Positions 17,612 to 29,065 of a DNA stretch of 64,000 bases are shown here, piece after piece. Made by a program: the position numbers and the translations under genes. The DNA is from Xanthostigma xanthostigma (lineage: Eukaryota > Arthropoda > Insecta > Raphidioptera > Raphidiidae), in NCBI GenBank assembly GCA_963575645.1, contig OY754476.1:2356001-2420000 (forward strand), written 5' to 3'. Under the pieces are notes generated by a model, which saw nothing but the letters and a program-made list of their open reading frames with translations, searched no databases and was not told the origin of the DNA. Every line of letters begins with the position of its first letter. Within the stretch, counting starts at the first letter, position 1.

Positions 17612-17806
17612 AGCTCTGTTCCGACCTCTCTGCGAACGGTAACACAACCGTCACAGTAATAGTACCGACAGAGTCGTGCGCAGCAGCTAAAGCGTGCTCA
17701 AAACAGATACAGTTATGTTTTAGCTAGTAAAACAACTGTATCTATTTTGAGCACGTTTAAGCTGCTGCGCACGACTCTGTCGGTACAGAGAGGTGGAAAC
17801 AGAGCT
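17612..17806. repeat. Foldback element with 53-bp near-perfect hairpin
   Basis: Inner arms 17662-17714 and 17734-17786 (starting GTACCGACAGAGTCGTGCGC) pair almost completely around a 19-bp loop. Outer arms AGCTCTGTTCCGACCTCTCTG and CAGAGAGGTGGAAACAGAGC extend it. No duplication of target site was found. Confidence 0.7.
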
Positions 17807-18113
17807 TATATTCGATGGTATTGCAAGTGGTGCACTGGTAAATGCATAATTAGATTTAAAAAAAAAATTGAACTACACATATTAATTCTGAGTTGCCCAG
17901 TTTTTAAGCGATTAATTAATTTGTAATATGTATAATTACTTTTGTAGAGTAGGTATAGGGTAAAATTAAATTAAATAGTAGGTACAGACGAATCAAAAAG
18001 ACCTAATTTCTGAAAAGAACATGCTTTATTAATTACATTTTTTAAATAATGTAATAGAATGACGCAAAGAAGAAATTAAAATGCATCTTTCATGTAAGTA
18101 TGCATTATAGATA

Positions 18114-18513
18114 CAGTGGACCCCCGATAATCCGACAAACATTTTGCAGGGCAGTGTCGGACTATCGAATTTGTCGGATTATAGAGTACTGCCTAAGAAT
18201 ATCACATTTTCCATTAATTGTCAGTGTTTTGTGCTTTCGCTTCTGAGCTTGTGACGACATTACTAGGTACGAATACGTAATACACAATGAATAAACAGTA
18301 AACAATGAACACACGCTAGACCGCACCGCTATCTTCTTCAAACTAAGCAATCAGAATCAAAACAATACCCTACGCGTCGAGCACAATAGTGGTGGTGCGT
18401 ACAAGTTATAACTTGTTCAATCATGCATTAGCGAAGATTGTCAAAAAAATATTCAATAATAAATAATAGACCATGTCGGATTAGACAGGGGCCGGATTAC
18501 CGGGGGTCCAATG
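18114..18513. mobile_element. pogo/Tigger-like MITE
   Basis: Inverted ends CAGTGGACCCCCGATAATCC and GGATTACCGGGGGTCCAATG, about 23 bp long, with TA on both sides. 400 bp with no transposase. Confidence 0.8.
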
Positions 18514-18609
18514 TATGTACAATTTTTTTCTCAGTAACAATACAATCCTTTGCTTATAAGAAAGTTAAAAATTTAAGCAGGACATGTCCTAATTCTACGT
18601 ATATCTGTC

Positions 18610-18836
18610 CAAGGGCGTAGATAATGGGGGGTAAAGGGGGTAATTACCCCCCCAGGAACATAATTATAAAAAATAAAATTGAAAATAATACGAATTGGTT
18701 TGGAAAATAATATTTTGCTTGACATCTTCCTTTGTGAGTATTCTTGTGTGTTATTAAAAAAAACTTAAAAAAATATTGATTTTTTTGCTTTATCCCCTCC
18801 CCCCCCCGCCAGAAAAATAAAATGTCTACGCCCTTG
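18610..18836. mobile_element. hAT-type MITE (CAAGGGCGTAGATA family)
   Basis: Ends CAAGGGCGTAGATAATGG and GTCTACGCCCTTG. TATCTGTC is present on both sides (18602-18609 and 18837-18844), a perfect 8-bp duplication that assigns this family to hAT. Confidence 0.88.
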
Positions 18837-18960
18837 TATCTGTCTGCTTCGGAAAGGCACAAATATCGGATCGGGGATATTCCTGTATTCTAAAAGTGCC
18901 GATTGTATCCGTACCCTTCCCAAAAATAATAATTTTCAAAAAAATGATGTTTTTTTTAAT

Positions 18961-19210
18961 TTTTTTTGACGTGATAACGTCTTATAAATTGATGAAACAC
19001 CGGCTGCACGCACGAAGAAGTGTCACGTTCCGCCTGAGCCTGAGCGTGCAAGCGAGAGCGCGGTATAAGCGATAGAGAGGCACGATCGGCCCAAGCGTCG
19101 GCTTGTACGCATTTCTCTCTCTTCTCGCGTGACGTCAGAGAGTTCATCAATGTTTCTTTATGACGTTATCACGTAAAACTATCGTCCGTAAACCGACTTT
19201 ACAGACAACC
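18961..19210. repeat. Dispersed repeat (GACGTGATAACGTC family), copy 1
   Basis: Begins near TTGACGTGATAACGTC and ends GACTTTACAGACAACCA, with GACGTTATCACGT near the right side. Copies lie at 33671-33925 and, reversed and cut short, at 37536-37730. The copy at 33671 is an insertion in another element, which shows mobility. Superfamily not clear. Confidence 0.7.
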
Positions 19211-19793
19211 ATTTTTTTTTTTTTTATTAAAAACTTTTTATAAATGTCATGCTGTAACGCTTTTTAACAATATTAAGTAAAAAACCTATTTTAATAAGTG
19301 CACAAATGAAAAATTACTTATTTTGCTTTTAAGTGAAAATTTCATTCATAGTAATCGACGTTGTCTCCTGTACACATGCAAGCCTGTTTTACGCAGTACA
19401 ATTTTTGTGTGCAGTTTTTTTTATAAAAGATTTGTTGTAATGCTGATTTTGAAAATTAAAACAAGGATATCACAGGCGGGGTTGTTGGTAAAATTACTAT
19501 AGTTTCAATTACTGACTTAATAAATTTTTAAACGATTAAATTTCAATTGTTAAAAATATTTATATAAAATAACAAAACTATAAAGTAAAACAGGTGTTAA
19601 TAGTGAAATGTATATCGAAACGTAGTTTATCATAATGATTTGTAATATCTCATTTGTTTTAATCATTCGACACGTATTTGTTTTCCGAGAACTGTTCAAA
19701 ATCATGCATTAGTATACCTAATTCCATTAGAATGTATGCCAAAATTTCTAAGAGATTGGACTTTGCATTACGTCGTAATGTTAAGTAAAAAGA

Positions 19794-20147
19794 GTTGTGT
19801 GGTTTTAAGAAACCACGACGCAAGTGAAACTTTTATTGGATTGTAGGCGTTGGATTGTAGACACTTATCCATCACGATTAATTATAAACAACAATATTCA
19901 CATGAATACACGAATAAAAACATGTAAACACTGTACAGCACTTGCCCGCATGACAGACTGACTATGTGTTATACATACTACACGGTCAGCTGATGATAAC
20001 CATGGGCGCCGCCATATTGGCCTTGGCTGCTCTACCGAGCGCCTACTCCGAACGCTTTTCACTTTACCCCTACTCCGAGGCCGCCTGTAATGCGACATGC
20101 AACAGACGGCCAGAAAAATTCGGGGCGATAGAATAAAAGTTTCACTT
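19794..20147. repeat. MITE-like repeat (AAGTGAAACTTTTATT family), copy 1
   Basis: Inverted ends AAGTGAAACTTTTATT and AATAAAAGTTTCACTT are exact 16-bp repeats. A short hairpin GTGGTTTTAAGAAACCAC precedes the left end. A second copy at 28726-29065 matches along the whole length. Compared with it, this copy has an extra direct duplication of about 14 bp (GGATTGTAG motif). Confidence 0.75.
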
Positions 20148-20185
20148 AAAAAAAAAACACAAATGTGCTTTAGACCACACGACTG

Positions 20186-20698
20186 AAGTAAAACTTCTTC
20201 CTGCCATAATTTGTTATTATTCACCCGAAAATTCACAAAGTATGAACTTTAAAATGATTTTACAATTTTATTCACTTCAAACGTAGAATATCTAATGTAT
20301 TGAACAAAATATTAATTTATAAAACTGTTCAAGAACGAAATGAATAGTCTAATGTTAAGAAGAAAAAAATATAAACATAAAGGTAATGAAAACAAAAGTA
20401 ATACATTGCAATTACTTAGCTCTCGTTGGATTTTAAGCGTAAATCTTTATGAAATATTATTATTAGGTTTACAAAACTTTTTTCTGTCACCCGATAGCGC
20501 CACTGGCAAGTAAAGTATGTGTCATTCTATTGTTAGTACTGCTTATATTTTCGGCCACCTGATGGCCCCACTAGCCAGTGACTAACTTATATCCCTCTCA
20601 ACATCCGTTCGCCTCGCCCGATCACACTTCCGTAAATCTTTCGTCAGGCGTTCACCAGCTTACTCCTCAAGTCAAGCGTGCGTAAAGAAGTTTTACTT
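20186..20698. repeat. Possible MITE with AAGTAAAACTTCTT ends
   Basis: 14-bp inverted ends AAGTAAAACTTCTT and AAGAAGTTTTACTT resemble those of the element just upstream, so it may be a distant relative. No second copy is present in the window. Confidence 0.45.
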
Positions 20699-20898
20699 AA
20701 AAAAATAATCGTGAATTGTTAGGTTTTGAACAGTTCCCTTTCGTAAATTCACTTCTTAAAATTAATATTCAAAACTGACTGGTTCTAGCTTAGTAACAGA
20801 GTGAGGCTGTGGGCTTATTATTAGTAGCATGTATTATTTTATGTTCAATAAAAAAAATATACTGAATTACTTGTATTAAACATTTTAATAGGGTTTTA

Positions 20899-21317
20899 CA
20901 GCAGAAACTCTATAACTCGAACTTCAAGGGAAATGTCGAAAATCTCGAGTTTCGGAATTTTCGGCTTATCGAGGATTCGAGGTTTTTATGCACTCCTGTT
21001 AAATACGAAATTTGTTCGATTGCACCCGCTTCCCTGGAATATATAGCGTGTTCGCCGTCCGGTCGACACCCGGCAGTCGGACGGCAATCAAACCGGGATT
21101 GGCATGTGTTTAACATGCACTACTATTTTTTTATAAACCCGTTCGGCGACCTATCGAACGGGGTAGAAACCGGTACGGTGTTCGTGACAGCAGCGTTGGG
21201 CAGTCTAAACAGACAAACTATTACAGAGGACGTAATGTTTGGAGTCTTTCAGGTTTCAGCTGAAAATAATAACTAATATCTTTTATTAACAAGGTTTGTG
21301 TTATACAGTTTCTACTG
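20899..21317. mobile_element. pogo-like MITE
   Basis: Inverted ends CAGCAGAAACTCTATAAC and TTATACAGTTTCTACTG, flanked by TA. The interior holds a degenerate repeat of TCGAGTTTCGG-type motifs. No transposase. Confidence 0.65.
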
Positions 21318-22160
21318 TATAATTTTCTCTACGTTTTTTTGTGCTGCCTATAAGTAAATATGTATGTCACACAGTTAGACTATTGTCATTGGCTGGTTGT
21401 CGAAATCCGAACAGAAAATCTCGTCAAATAGGTACTCACGTTTCTAAACAACTTTGAACGACTTTTGTAAATGTCGACTTTTTAAGTCTTCCCAAAATTT
21501 AATTTTTTAAATGACTATTCCACGTTAAAATAAATGGATATTTTTTATTTAAATAATCTAATAAGTGTGTATCATATTTGATTGTTAAATTGCTCGAAGC
21601 GGTTCCATGTTCTACTTTATTTATAGGTAACTTGCAGATGTAAAAATACCGTTGCTTAAAATCAGCGAACAACAAAGATATCCGAAGTGAGTATTCAACA
21701 AGTAAGTAGTATTCACATTAGAAAACAGGTAGTATTTATTTTAAAGATTTCAAATGTAGACGTGATGAGTTCAATGAGGTATAGGGTACAAGTTTTGTTC
21801 GACCACCTACTTGAAACGACTACTTTTCTATTTTATAATTGTAATAAACTAAGGTGTTCACATTATGGGACCTCAACGTAACTGAAAATCGGGGAACTTC
21901 CTTCATACATAACAAATATCTATATGTAATAATCTATCCGTCAAAATAACACAAAGGTGGTGGCCCACAGGTAAGTGGTCAGGAACTGGCGCATTTACCC
22001 ATCGTTTCCGCATATTATAAATTATTATCAGATATAAGAATACTTTGATGTTTTAATTTTCAACTCTTACTTAATACTGTACTCCTTGGTTACAATTATT
22101 TTTGAGCACTGATCTCTGATAGCGGATAGACCATCAGTTCCTATATGGCTTAAATATAAT
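21318..22160. other. Intergenic DNA, nothing recognised
   Basis: No gene or repeat boundary supported. Confidence 0.45.
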
Positions 22161-22176
22161 ACATTTCACACTATAC

Positions 22177-22255
22177 GATTTTGATCGTCACTTCTACAGC
22201 CGTACGGTTTTGATCGTGCGGCAAAAAACCGTACGGCTGTAGAAGTGACGGAAAA
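22177..22255. repeat. Perfect ~25-bp-arm hairpin
   Basis: Arms GTCACTTCTACAGCCGTACG and CGTACGGCTGTAGAAGTGAC flank TTGATCGTGCGGCAA. The surrounding CACACTATACGATTTTGATC motifs recur at about 23268 in reverse, so a larger foldback element of about 1.1 kb enclosing the TA element at 22576 is possible. Confidence 0.6.
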
Positions 22256-22575
22256 CATGGGATCTTTCACATTATACGGCGACGGTAAAATGCCGGTGCC
22301 GTGTCTTGTTTTTAAACTTGACGGGCGCCGTACGGCACCTTTGCTCATTGGTCTACGTGACTAAACGCGTGCTTCCACATTGGACGGGTTGTATTGTTGT
22401 TTATTTTAATGAAATTGTTGAAGAATGGATGAAATTGACGCTGAAGTTTTGATAACCTTGGTCGAAGTAAGATGGGTATAAAGATCGAATTGCTACGAAC
22501 AAATGCTTGGCGGGAAGTTTACTTAGCACTGAAGCAAGATTTTGATGTATAAAGATAAAAATGCGTTTGGACATA

Positions 22576-23084
22576 CAGTGTAAACTCTTTATAACGTCCT
22601 TCGTTATAACGAAAAACTCCCTATAACGTCGAAATTTTTACGATTTGGTTGGTTTACCTTAAAACCTATACGTCATTAATACCCTCTTTATAACGCAACA
22701 GCCATTCTCTATTATGAAGAAATATGTTCATATTTAGGCGTCAGCAAATGTTTACAGACATAAAGAGGACCATTCTGAACCATCGCCATCTATTCAACAA
22801 GCACTTGATGACGCCAAACTATAGGTATATATGTTTGTATATGTGTTTGGAATAAATTAATTTTGTGAAAATTGGTTATTTTTCTTTCTTCCCTCCATAT
22901 AACGAAAATTCTTTATAACGAAAAAAATGTTCGGTCCCTTAAAATTCGTTATAAAGAGATTATACAGTACATTGAAGATTATTGTTAATTTGGTTGTTTT
23001 TCTTTCTTCACTCCATATAACGAACTCTCTATTACGATAAAAAATGCTCGGTCCCTTGAGTTTCGTTATAAAGAGTTTACACTG
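22576..23084. mobile_element. pogo/Tigger-like MITE (TTTATAACG family)
   Basis: Ends CAGTGTAAACTCTTTATAAC and GTTATAAAGAGTTTACACTG are near-perfect inverted repeats flanked by TA. An internal CGTTATAAAGAGATTATACAG at about 22950 looks like an additional right end, so it may be a partial tandem duplication. Confidence 0.82.
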
Positions 23085-23431
23085 TATATTCAATATTTAT
23101 TCGAAAACTAAAAATCCGTGTTAATTTATATATTTTTGACATCTGCTATGCCACGCTTATAACAACTGTAGTACACATACCTAGAATTGGTCACGGAAAA
23201 AATCCGTACAATGTGAAAACAATAATGTCACAGCAAAAACTCGCACGGTTTTTTGCTGCACGATCAAAACTGTGTAGTGTGATAAGCGTCGTCTGAAATG
23301 CGGCAGGACGTGGTTGGAAAAAGTACGCCTGTCGACAAAATATGCATAGCTTATGATTTTCTCGTGGTTAAATCGACTCCTTTTCGTCATTTGGTTGGTC
23401 GTAGTATACTTAGGGAGAGTAGATCTTTAGG

Positions 23432-24190
23432 TGACAATTTTAGCGGGTTAATTTATAAAGGGTAGTACTTAAACGAGTGACTGTAAATTACAATTTTGGG
23501 TGACAAAAATAATCAATTTGGGTTACTGTATTACTTAAGTGAGCGACTGACTGCGCGTGACGAGAAATCAACAGAACAGCAACTTACAAACATCCATTTG
23601 AGTTACTTAAAATACAAAATGGGAAACTTCATAATATTTGAGCGACCTAATAATTGTTTGAGTGTCAACGTTACGTCCTGCATTTTTTCAAAATTTGGTA
23701 AATGATTTATTTATTCTGAGCGGCATTTTGTTAATATAGTTTGAATAGAACTGCGTTTTCTAAAAAATATGTATTTAATTGACTGTCAATTAAAACAATT
23801 AGGTAACTATTTAATTCGCATACCCCGTTATCGTTCACCCCGGAATTGTTTTTTTAAAAACTCCACATTTGCCCCATTGCGTTTCACTGCGAGGCAATTC
23901 GCATACCCCTTTATCAATCTTCATGAAAATGTGAGTTTCAAGTTGTAGTCTCAAAGTGAAAAAAAAAAAATAAAAAGTAAAAACAAAAGAAGATATCTGC
24001 TTCAAAATTACCGAAGGCATTCTAGTCGCTCACTTAGTAATTTAGTCGCTCACTTAGTAATTTAGTCGCTCATTTAGTAATTTAGTCGCTCACTTAGTAA
24101 TTTAGTCGCTCACTTTGTAATTTAGTCACCCAATTATTATTTTAATATCTTAAGTTATTAAAACGGTATCTCAACATCAGTCACCAAATT
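23432..24190. repeat. Region of short GTGAGCGACT-type motifs with a 21-bp tandem array
   Basis: The left part has scattered GTGAGCGACT/GAGTGACTG motifs; the right part (24026-24130) has five tandem copies of a 21-bp unit TAGTCGCTCACTTAGTAATTT in the opposite sense. At 23817-23905 is a block (CGCATACCCC, TCGTTCACCCCGGAATTG) shared with 37834-38042. It looks like a non-autonomous element with subterminal repeats, but its ends are not certain. Confidence 0.5.
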
Positions 24191-24820
24191 TTTTTTATTC
24201 GACCGTTTTATAATTTCCCATTTATAAATGTATTTATATGCATTTCCTATACGGTCATTTGCTATCCACTAAAGAGAGCTCAGTGAGCATCAGTTTTAAA
24301 CGTATTTAGGGGAGTTTTAATTTCAATTAAGGAAATGGTAGAAATTTGATGTTGGCGATACTGCATATTTCAGATAAATCTGTAGACACTTCAGTTGCCA
24401 CTTTCAAGGCAAGAAGTAATACAGGACAATTAATATAACAACAGTTTTGTACTTCTTGACGTGACATGTTGCTGACTATTTGCTGAAAATAATATCTTCA
24501 CTAAAATTGGTTACCCGTGGTTTAAGATTAATTTTCTCGGAGACCAGTTTTAAAGGTAATCAATTAATTTCTATTTTTCTATGTCAAATTTTTTACATTT
24601 ACATATAAAAAACATCTTACTGGAAAAAACATTTTGTATTTGCTATTTTATATATTTAGGTTGCTGACACGTAACTACTTTTTCTGTTAAAAAATGTTTG
24701 GAAAGTTCGTCTAAAAAATGCTTTCTAATACTGAGCGTACATTTTAGTGGCACAGGTTTTTTTTATACTACATTAGTGTGTTGTTTTTAGAGTTCATCAG
24801 TTTTTTAATTAGTCTGAAAA

Positions 24821-24964
24821 ATGGCAAGAGGGCAACAAAAAATACAATCTCAAGCGAAAGCAGCTGAACGAGCAGCTAAAACAAAGAAACAACAGGGTCA
24901 TAGCGCTAATCAGCAAAAGAAAGCGGCCCAAAAGGCATTAGTACATATTTGTACTGTCTGCAAG
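24821..24964 (+). CDS. ZNF706: ZNF706 coding exon 1
   Basis: Encodes the 48 N-terminal residues, starting MARGQQKIQSQAKAAERAAK and ending CTVCK with the first two zinc ligands. The ATG sits in AAAAATGGC. Confidence 0.93.
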
Positions 24965-25732
24965 GTTTGTACAATTTCTAATCTCAAATCGTCGAATTCA
25001 ATAAAACAAAACAAAAAATACTAAAGTTTTATTCTGATGTCTTATGTTATATTTAAAAAAAATTAGAAATGAACAACGAGAACCAGTATGTGAAAGTGAC
25101 AAATTAAAACGAGATAGTAATAATATTAATAGCTGTAGTTATAGATTTTGTATATTTGTTGTTAAATATTCGACTGCCTCGGAAATTTAATCGAGTGAAA
25201 AGTCAAGATAAAAAATATTGTGTTGTAATATAAAAAAAACGAGTCAACGAGTATTTAACGCTTAATTCTGAATTAGTGGACCTAATTCTTAATTCAGTTA
25301 ATAATAATCAGCATTGATAATCGAATATTAAGTTATTTTTAATTTTACGTCAAATATCGAATCTATTTAAATGTGTTTACATTTTTAAATAAAATAAATG
25401 TGATAAAAATTCGGTGGAATATTCGATATTTGAGTATACGTGAAATGTTTACTTTTGATTTTTTTTGTGATGGGATATTTCGAATGAAAACAGTTCCATT
25501 AGTAAAATATCTTGAGATATCTCGAGAGATTATTCAAAATTATTCGAAATATCAAAATCATTCGATAAATCTTTATTTATTGTTCGTGTTATGTATGTTT
25601 TTCTGTGTCATTTATAATACTTTTTGTGGCTGTGTTTTGCAGGCCCAGATGCCAGATCCCAAAACTTACAAACAACATTTTGAAAATAAACATCCTAAAA
25701 ACGATATGCCTCAAGAACTTCAAGATGTATGA
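24821..25732 (+). CDS. ZNF706: Zinc finger protein 706 homologue (two exons)
   Basis: Exons 24821-24964 and 25643-25732 join at AAG|GTTTGT and TTTGCAG|GCC in phase 0 to give a 77-residue protein, against 76 residues in the human family member. The N-terminus MARGQQKIQSQ and the following Lys/Ala/Gln-rich stretch form the 4F5-like region; CTVCKAQMPDPKTYKQHFENKH from about residue 43 is a single C2H2 finger that is split by the intron. In vertebrates the family is described as a small nuclear regulator that promotes exit from pluripotency; the insect role is unknown. The start is the only in-frame ATG with this conserved sequence. The intron is 678 bp and free of recognised transposons. Some 5' untranslated exon may lie upstream. 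Confidence 0.95.
25643..25732 (+). CDS. ZNF706: ZNF706 coding exon 2
   Basis: Encodes AQMPDPKTYKQHFENKHPK and ten more residues, then TGA. It supplies the two histidine ligands of the C2H2 finger. Confidence 0.93.
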   Translation, partial: AQMPDPKTYKQHFENKHPKNDMPQELQDV

Positions 25733-25903
25733 AAAAATCAGACGCCTTTTTCTATTTTTCTCGTTTTGTTAAATTTTTGTAAGACACTTTTTCTTTGCTT
25801 ATATAAAAATAATATAATTTCTTTTCTATTAACAAAATGTTTCGTTTCTGTAAAGTTCACAAAACATGTATTAATGTATATCTCTACTTTAGAAAATCTG
25901 TTG

Positions 25904-25909
25904 AATAAA
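25904..25909 (+). terminator. Likely polyadenylation signal of ZNF706
   Basis: AATAAA 172 bp after the stop codon, the first such hexamer downstream. Confidence 0.5.
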
Positions 25910-27240
25910 ATATTCCTTCTTTATTATATAAAGCTTAATGACTAAAATAAACCAAGTGATATTTATAGTATTAATTTCCCTAGTGGACTTTACTAAAATG
26001 AACAAAAATTCTACGCTTTCATTGCTAGTAAAAAGTAAATAGTATCTTTCATCTATATTGATTAATAAATCGGTTTTGTATATGTATATAATCCGAATTC
26101 TATGGTGTTATTTTTTTTTTTCATTAAGGTAACTAAAACTGTTAAAATCTCGTCAAATTATCGATTATGATTATATCCGTGGTCTTAAAAGAAAAATCAC
26201 TTTGAATTTTTGGTAATAATCTTCAAACAGACATTTTTAATTCTATTTTACGTAATATTCTGAAAAAAAAATATATTTCGGTCTGTTTATCTTCCATCTG
26301 GTTGCTGGACCAACTATATTAAATCTTTATTACCCACGGATATTAGTATTGATGATTTGAAAAGCGTTCAATAATGTAGAATATTGTTATATATTTATTT
26401 TCAATAAAAAAAGTTCGGAAGACATTTAAATATTCAGTGAAAAAAAATGGTTTTTTGAAGATTAAAGGATGAATCCTGGTGGCATAGGATTCATTCCTTT
26501 AATCTTCCAACATTTAAACAGGATCACCATCACTCTAAATTATTAGAGTTATTTTTCAAAAACAGTTTTTGTTTCGCATAATTTATTTAAAAAATACGTT
26601 ATAATCAAGTAATTCATAAATAAATAGTGCAGATAAAACAGTTTTGTCTCAAAAATAAATTTTAAAAAAAATCTTCATTTACAGGCTTTTAGTATACACA
26701 AGTTGGGCGAAAAAAAATTATTATTGATATCAAATTTCTTTCTAGTTTTAATATACAGTTTTATGGCCATATTTCCCCATCGATACAAAAATTCAATTTT
26801 ACGTCGATGAAAATTTGGCTTATCGTGGCCTATGACAACACATTTCTATTGAAAGCGTGTAAATTGGGTTTTTCAGTGAAAAACAGATTACTGCGCTTGC
26901 TGAAAGGTTTGTTGGATGTGCCGTTTTTCACATTTTTTTTGTAATTATGGATATGACTGCATTTTTATTTGCCTATTAATGTTAGAATTATAAAATATCG
27001 GTCGTATTTTTTAAGTTACCGAAAAATAAGTTATGCATCCAAAATTGGAAAATTCAGGGTTCATTTTTTGACATTTATTCTTATTTTTGTTAAACAACAA
27101 TAGTTTTTGATAAAATCGTTGTATCTTATAGTATAATTAATGTTTTGTTTCAGCGAAACCATTTTTTCAATTAAACGAAATACAAAAAACACGTTACAAA
27201 TGTTTTGTTTATTCAAGATTTTTTCATGATATATAGGTAT
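25910..27240. other. Intergenic AT-rich DNA
   Basis: No gene recognised. A short foldback at about 26453-26508 has arms TGAAGATTAAAGGATGAATC and GATTCATTCCTTTAATCTTC. Confidence 0.45.
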
Positions 27241-27300
27241 CTATCTATCTATACTAATATATAAAGCTGAAGAGTTTGTTTATAAAGTATTTTACATATA
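27240..27300 (+). mobile_element. Truncated Helitron-like left end
   Basis: TCTATACTAATATATAAAGC then GAAGAGTTTGTTT repeats the left end of the element at 27518, then diverges. No matching right end before the next copy. Confidence 0.5.
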
Positions 27301-27517
27301 ATATGGTATGGTTGTCTGGTGTCTGTATATATAGTAACGGATTACAAAATCCACATACTGTGAAAGTTGTTTTTTTAATGAATTATACAGGCGTTAGCTC
27401 AATTAATTCAAATAAATAAAATCGTAACTTAGTCTGTAATTGAACAGTTTTAAAGATTCCTAGAGCGAATTTTCAGTTTTCATCACTTTTTTCTGTTTAT
27501 ATTTTTTGTAGCTATCT

Positions 27518-27812
27518 TCTATCTATACTAATATATAAAGCTGAAGAGTTTGTTTGTTTGGTTGAACGCGCTAATCTCAGGAACTACTGGTTCGAATTGA
27601 AAAAAAAAATTTTGTTGGATAGTCCATTTATCGAGAAAGGCTATAGGCTATATAATATCACGCTACGACCAATAGGAGTGGAGCATCAATGAAAATGTAA
27701 TTCAAAATTTGTCCGTCCGACAAAACCTTTTGAACGGTAACTCCGATCATCATGAAATTTGGACACAACATTCGTTCTTTTGCACCCGGGTGAAACCGGG
27801 CGGGACCGCTAG
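27518..27812 (+). mobile_element. Non-autonomous Helitron-like element, short copy
   Basis: Starts TCTATCTATACTAATATATA and ends GGGCGGGACCGCTAG followed by T. It has the same conserved blocks as the longer copy at 1809-2574, without the tRNA-like segment. The ends fit Helitron (TC start, CTAG end, no inverted repeats). No coding. Confidence 0.8.
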
Positions 27813-28725
27813 TATTATATATACAGCACCAACAACAAACCATTGTAATTAAATTTCGAAGGTGTAAATATTTTGCTAATTAAAATATTAATATATTTCA
27901 TAAAAGAGTAAATAAATAATTTGAATATATGTACGATTAAAATGAAGTCCTACAGAAAAAGTCTTTAACATATACCGATTTAATAAAAAAAAAAATAGAA
28001 TATGGAATATTCTGATTACATGTTATGTTTACCTTCATTTTAGTCACACAATTCAATTCTTTCTGTAAGTATTGCTTTTTTTTATTATTTTAAAAATAAA
28101 TTTCGACTTTTAGAAAAAAACAATAATAAAACTAACGCGACATTGTTTTTGGTACAAGTTAAATGTTTATTCGTTGCTTGGTGAAACAGTATCAATATTT
28201 GTTACTTTCCCATATATAAAGTATAGATCAACGTTAAAAAGAATCTTAAAACTTTAATAAAAAATACTACCCATAAAAAATCTAAAATCTCATTTGTCTG
28301 AAGCTAGGGCGTCGACTCCGTGGGTACTCGGGGCCTCCAGCATCCACAGAAAAAAATAGTAAGTGCGATACACTCACTACCACAAATGTATAAAGTGTAC
28401 AGTCTGCAGAATGGATATGTGTACCGATTTCACTTAAAATAAAAAATCCATTTCAACTTTTAAATAGCTTGATCATTGCGGGATATTCGAGTAGGTAAGT
28501 ACTTTAAAGTTCAAATAACCTACTTTTTCCGTCCGAAATTTCGCACTTTGTCATCAAATGAATACCCACGGGGTTTGCTAATGGTCGGCTCCCGTTAGTG
28601 GACAATTTGCGTAGGTTTTACATTTAGTTCAAGATGGTTTCTACGATGCCACCATCTGTCAGTCGATGCCTTTAAATAGCGGAAACAGCGTAATCACAGT
28701 AACTTCCGTCCTAAAAAAAAAAACA
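27813..28725. other. Intergenic DNA, nothing recognised
   Basis: No gene, RNA or repeat boundary supported. Confidence 0.45.
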
Positions 28726-29065
28726 GTTGTGTGGTTTTAAGAAACCACGACGCAAGTGAAACTTTTATTGGATTGTAGACACTTATCCATCACGATTAAT
28801 TATAAACAACAATATTCACGTGAATACACGAATAAAAACATGTAAACACTGTACAGCACTTGCCCGCATGACAGACTGACTATGTGTTATACATACTACA
28901 CGGTCAGCTGATGCTAACCATGGGCGCCGCCATATTGGCCTTGGCTGCTCTACCGAGCGCCTACTCTGAACGCCTTTCACTTTACCCCTACTCCGCGGCC
29001 GCCTGTAATGCGACATGCAACAGACGGCCAGAAAAATTCGGGGCGATAGAATAAAAGTTTCACTT
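28726..29065. repeat. MITE-like repeat (AAGTGAAACTTTTATT family), copy 2
   Basis: Same terminal repeats and interior as 19794-20147. The minus-strand frame in both copies, with PRSRGKVK and SVEQPRPIW, is shared only because the repeat is shared. Confidence 0.75.

Noticed and set aside
19898..20236. Minus-strand 112-residue frame, with a similar one at 28816-29016
   Set aside because: The shared part is inside a MITE-like repeat. Outside it the similarity stops, and the amino acid sequence resembles no protein family.
24026..24130. Five regular 21-bp repeats resembling a CRISPR-like array
   Set aside because: The units are contiguous with no unique spacers and the genome is eukaryotic; it is a tandem repeat inside a larger element.
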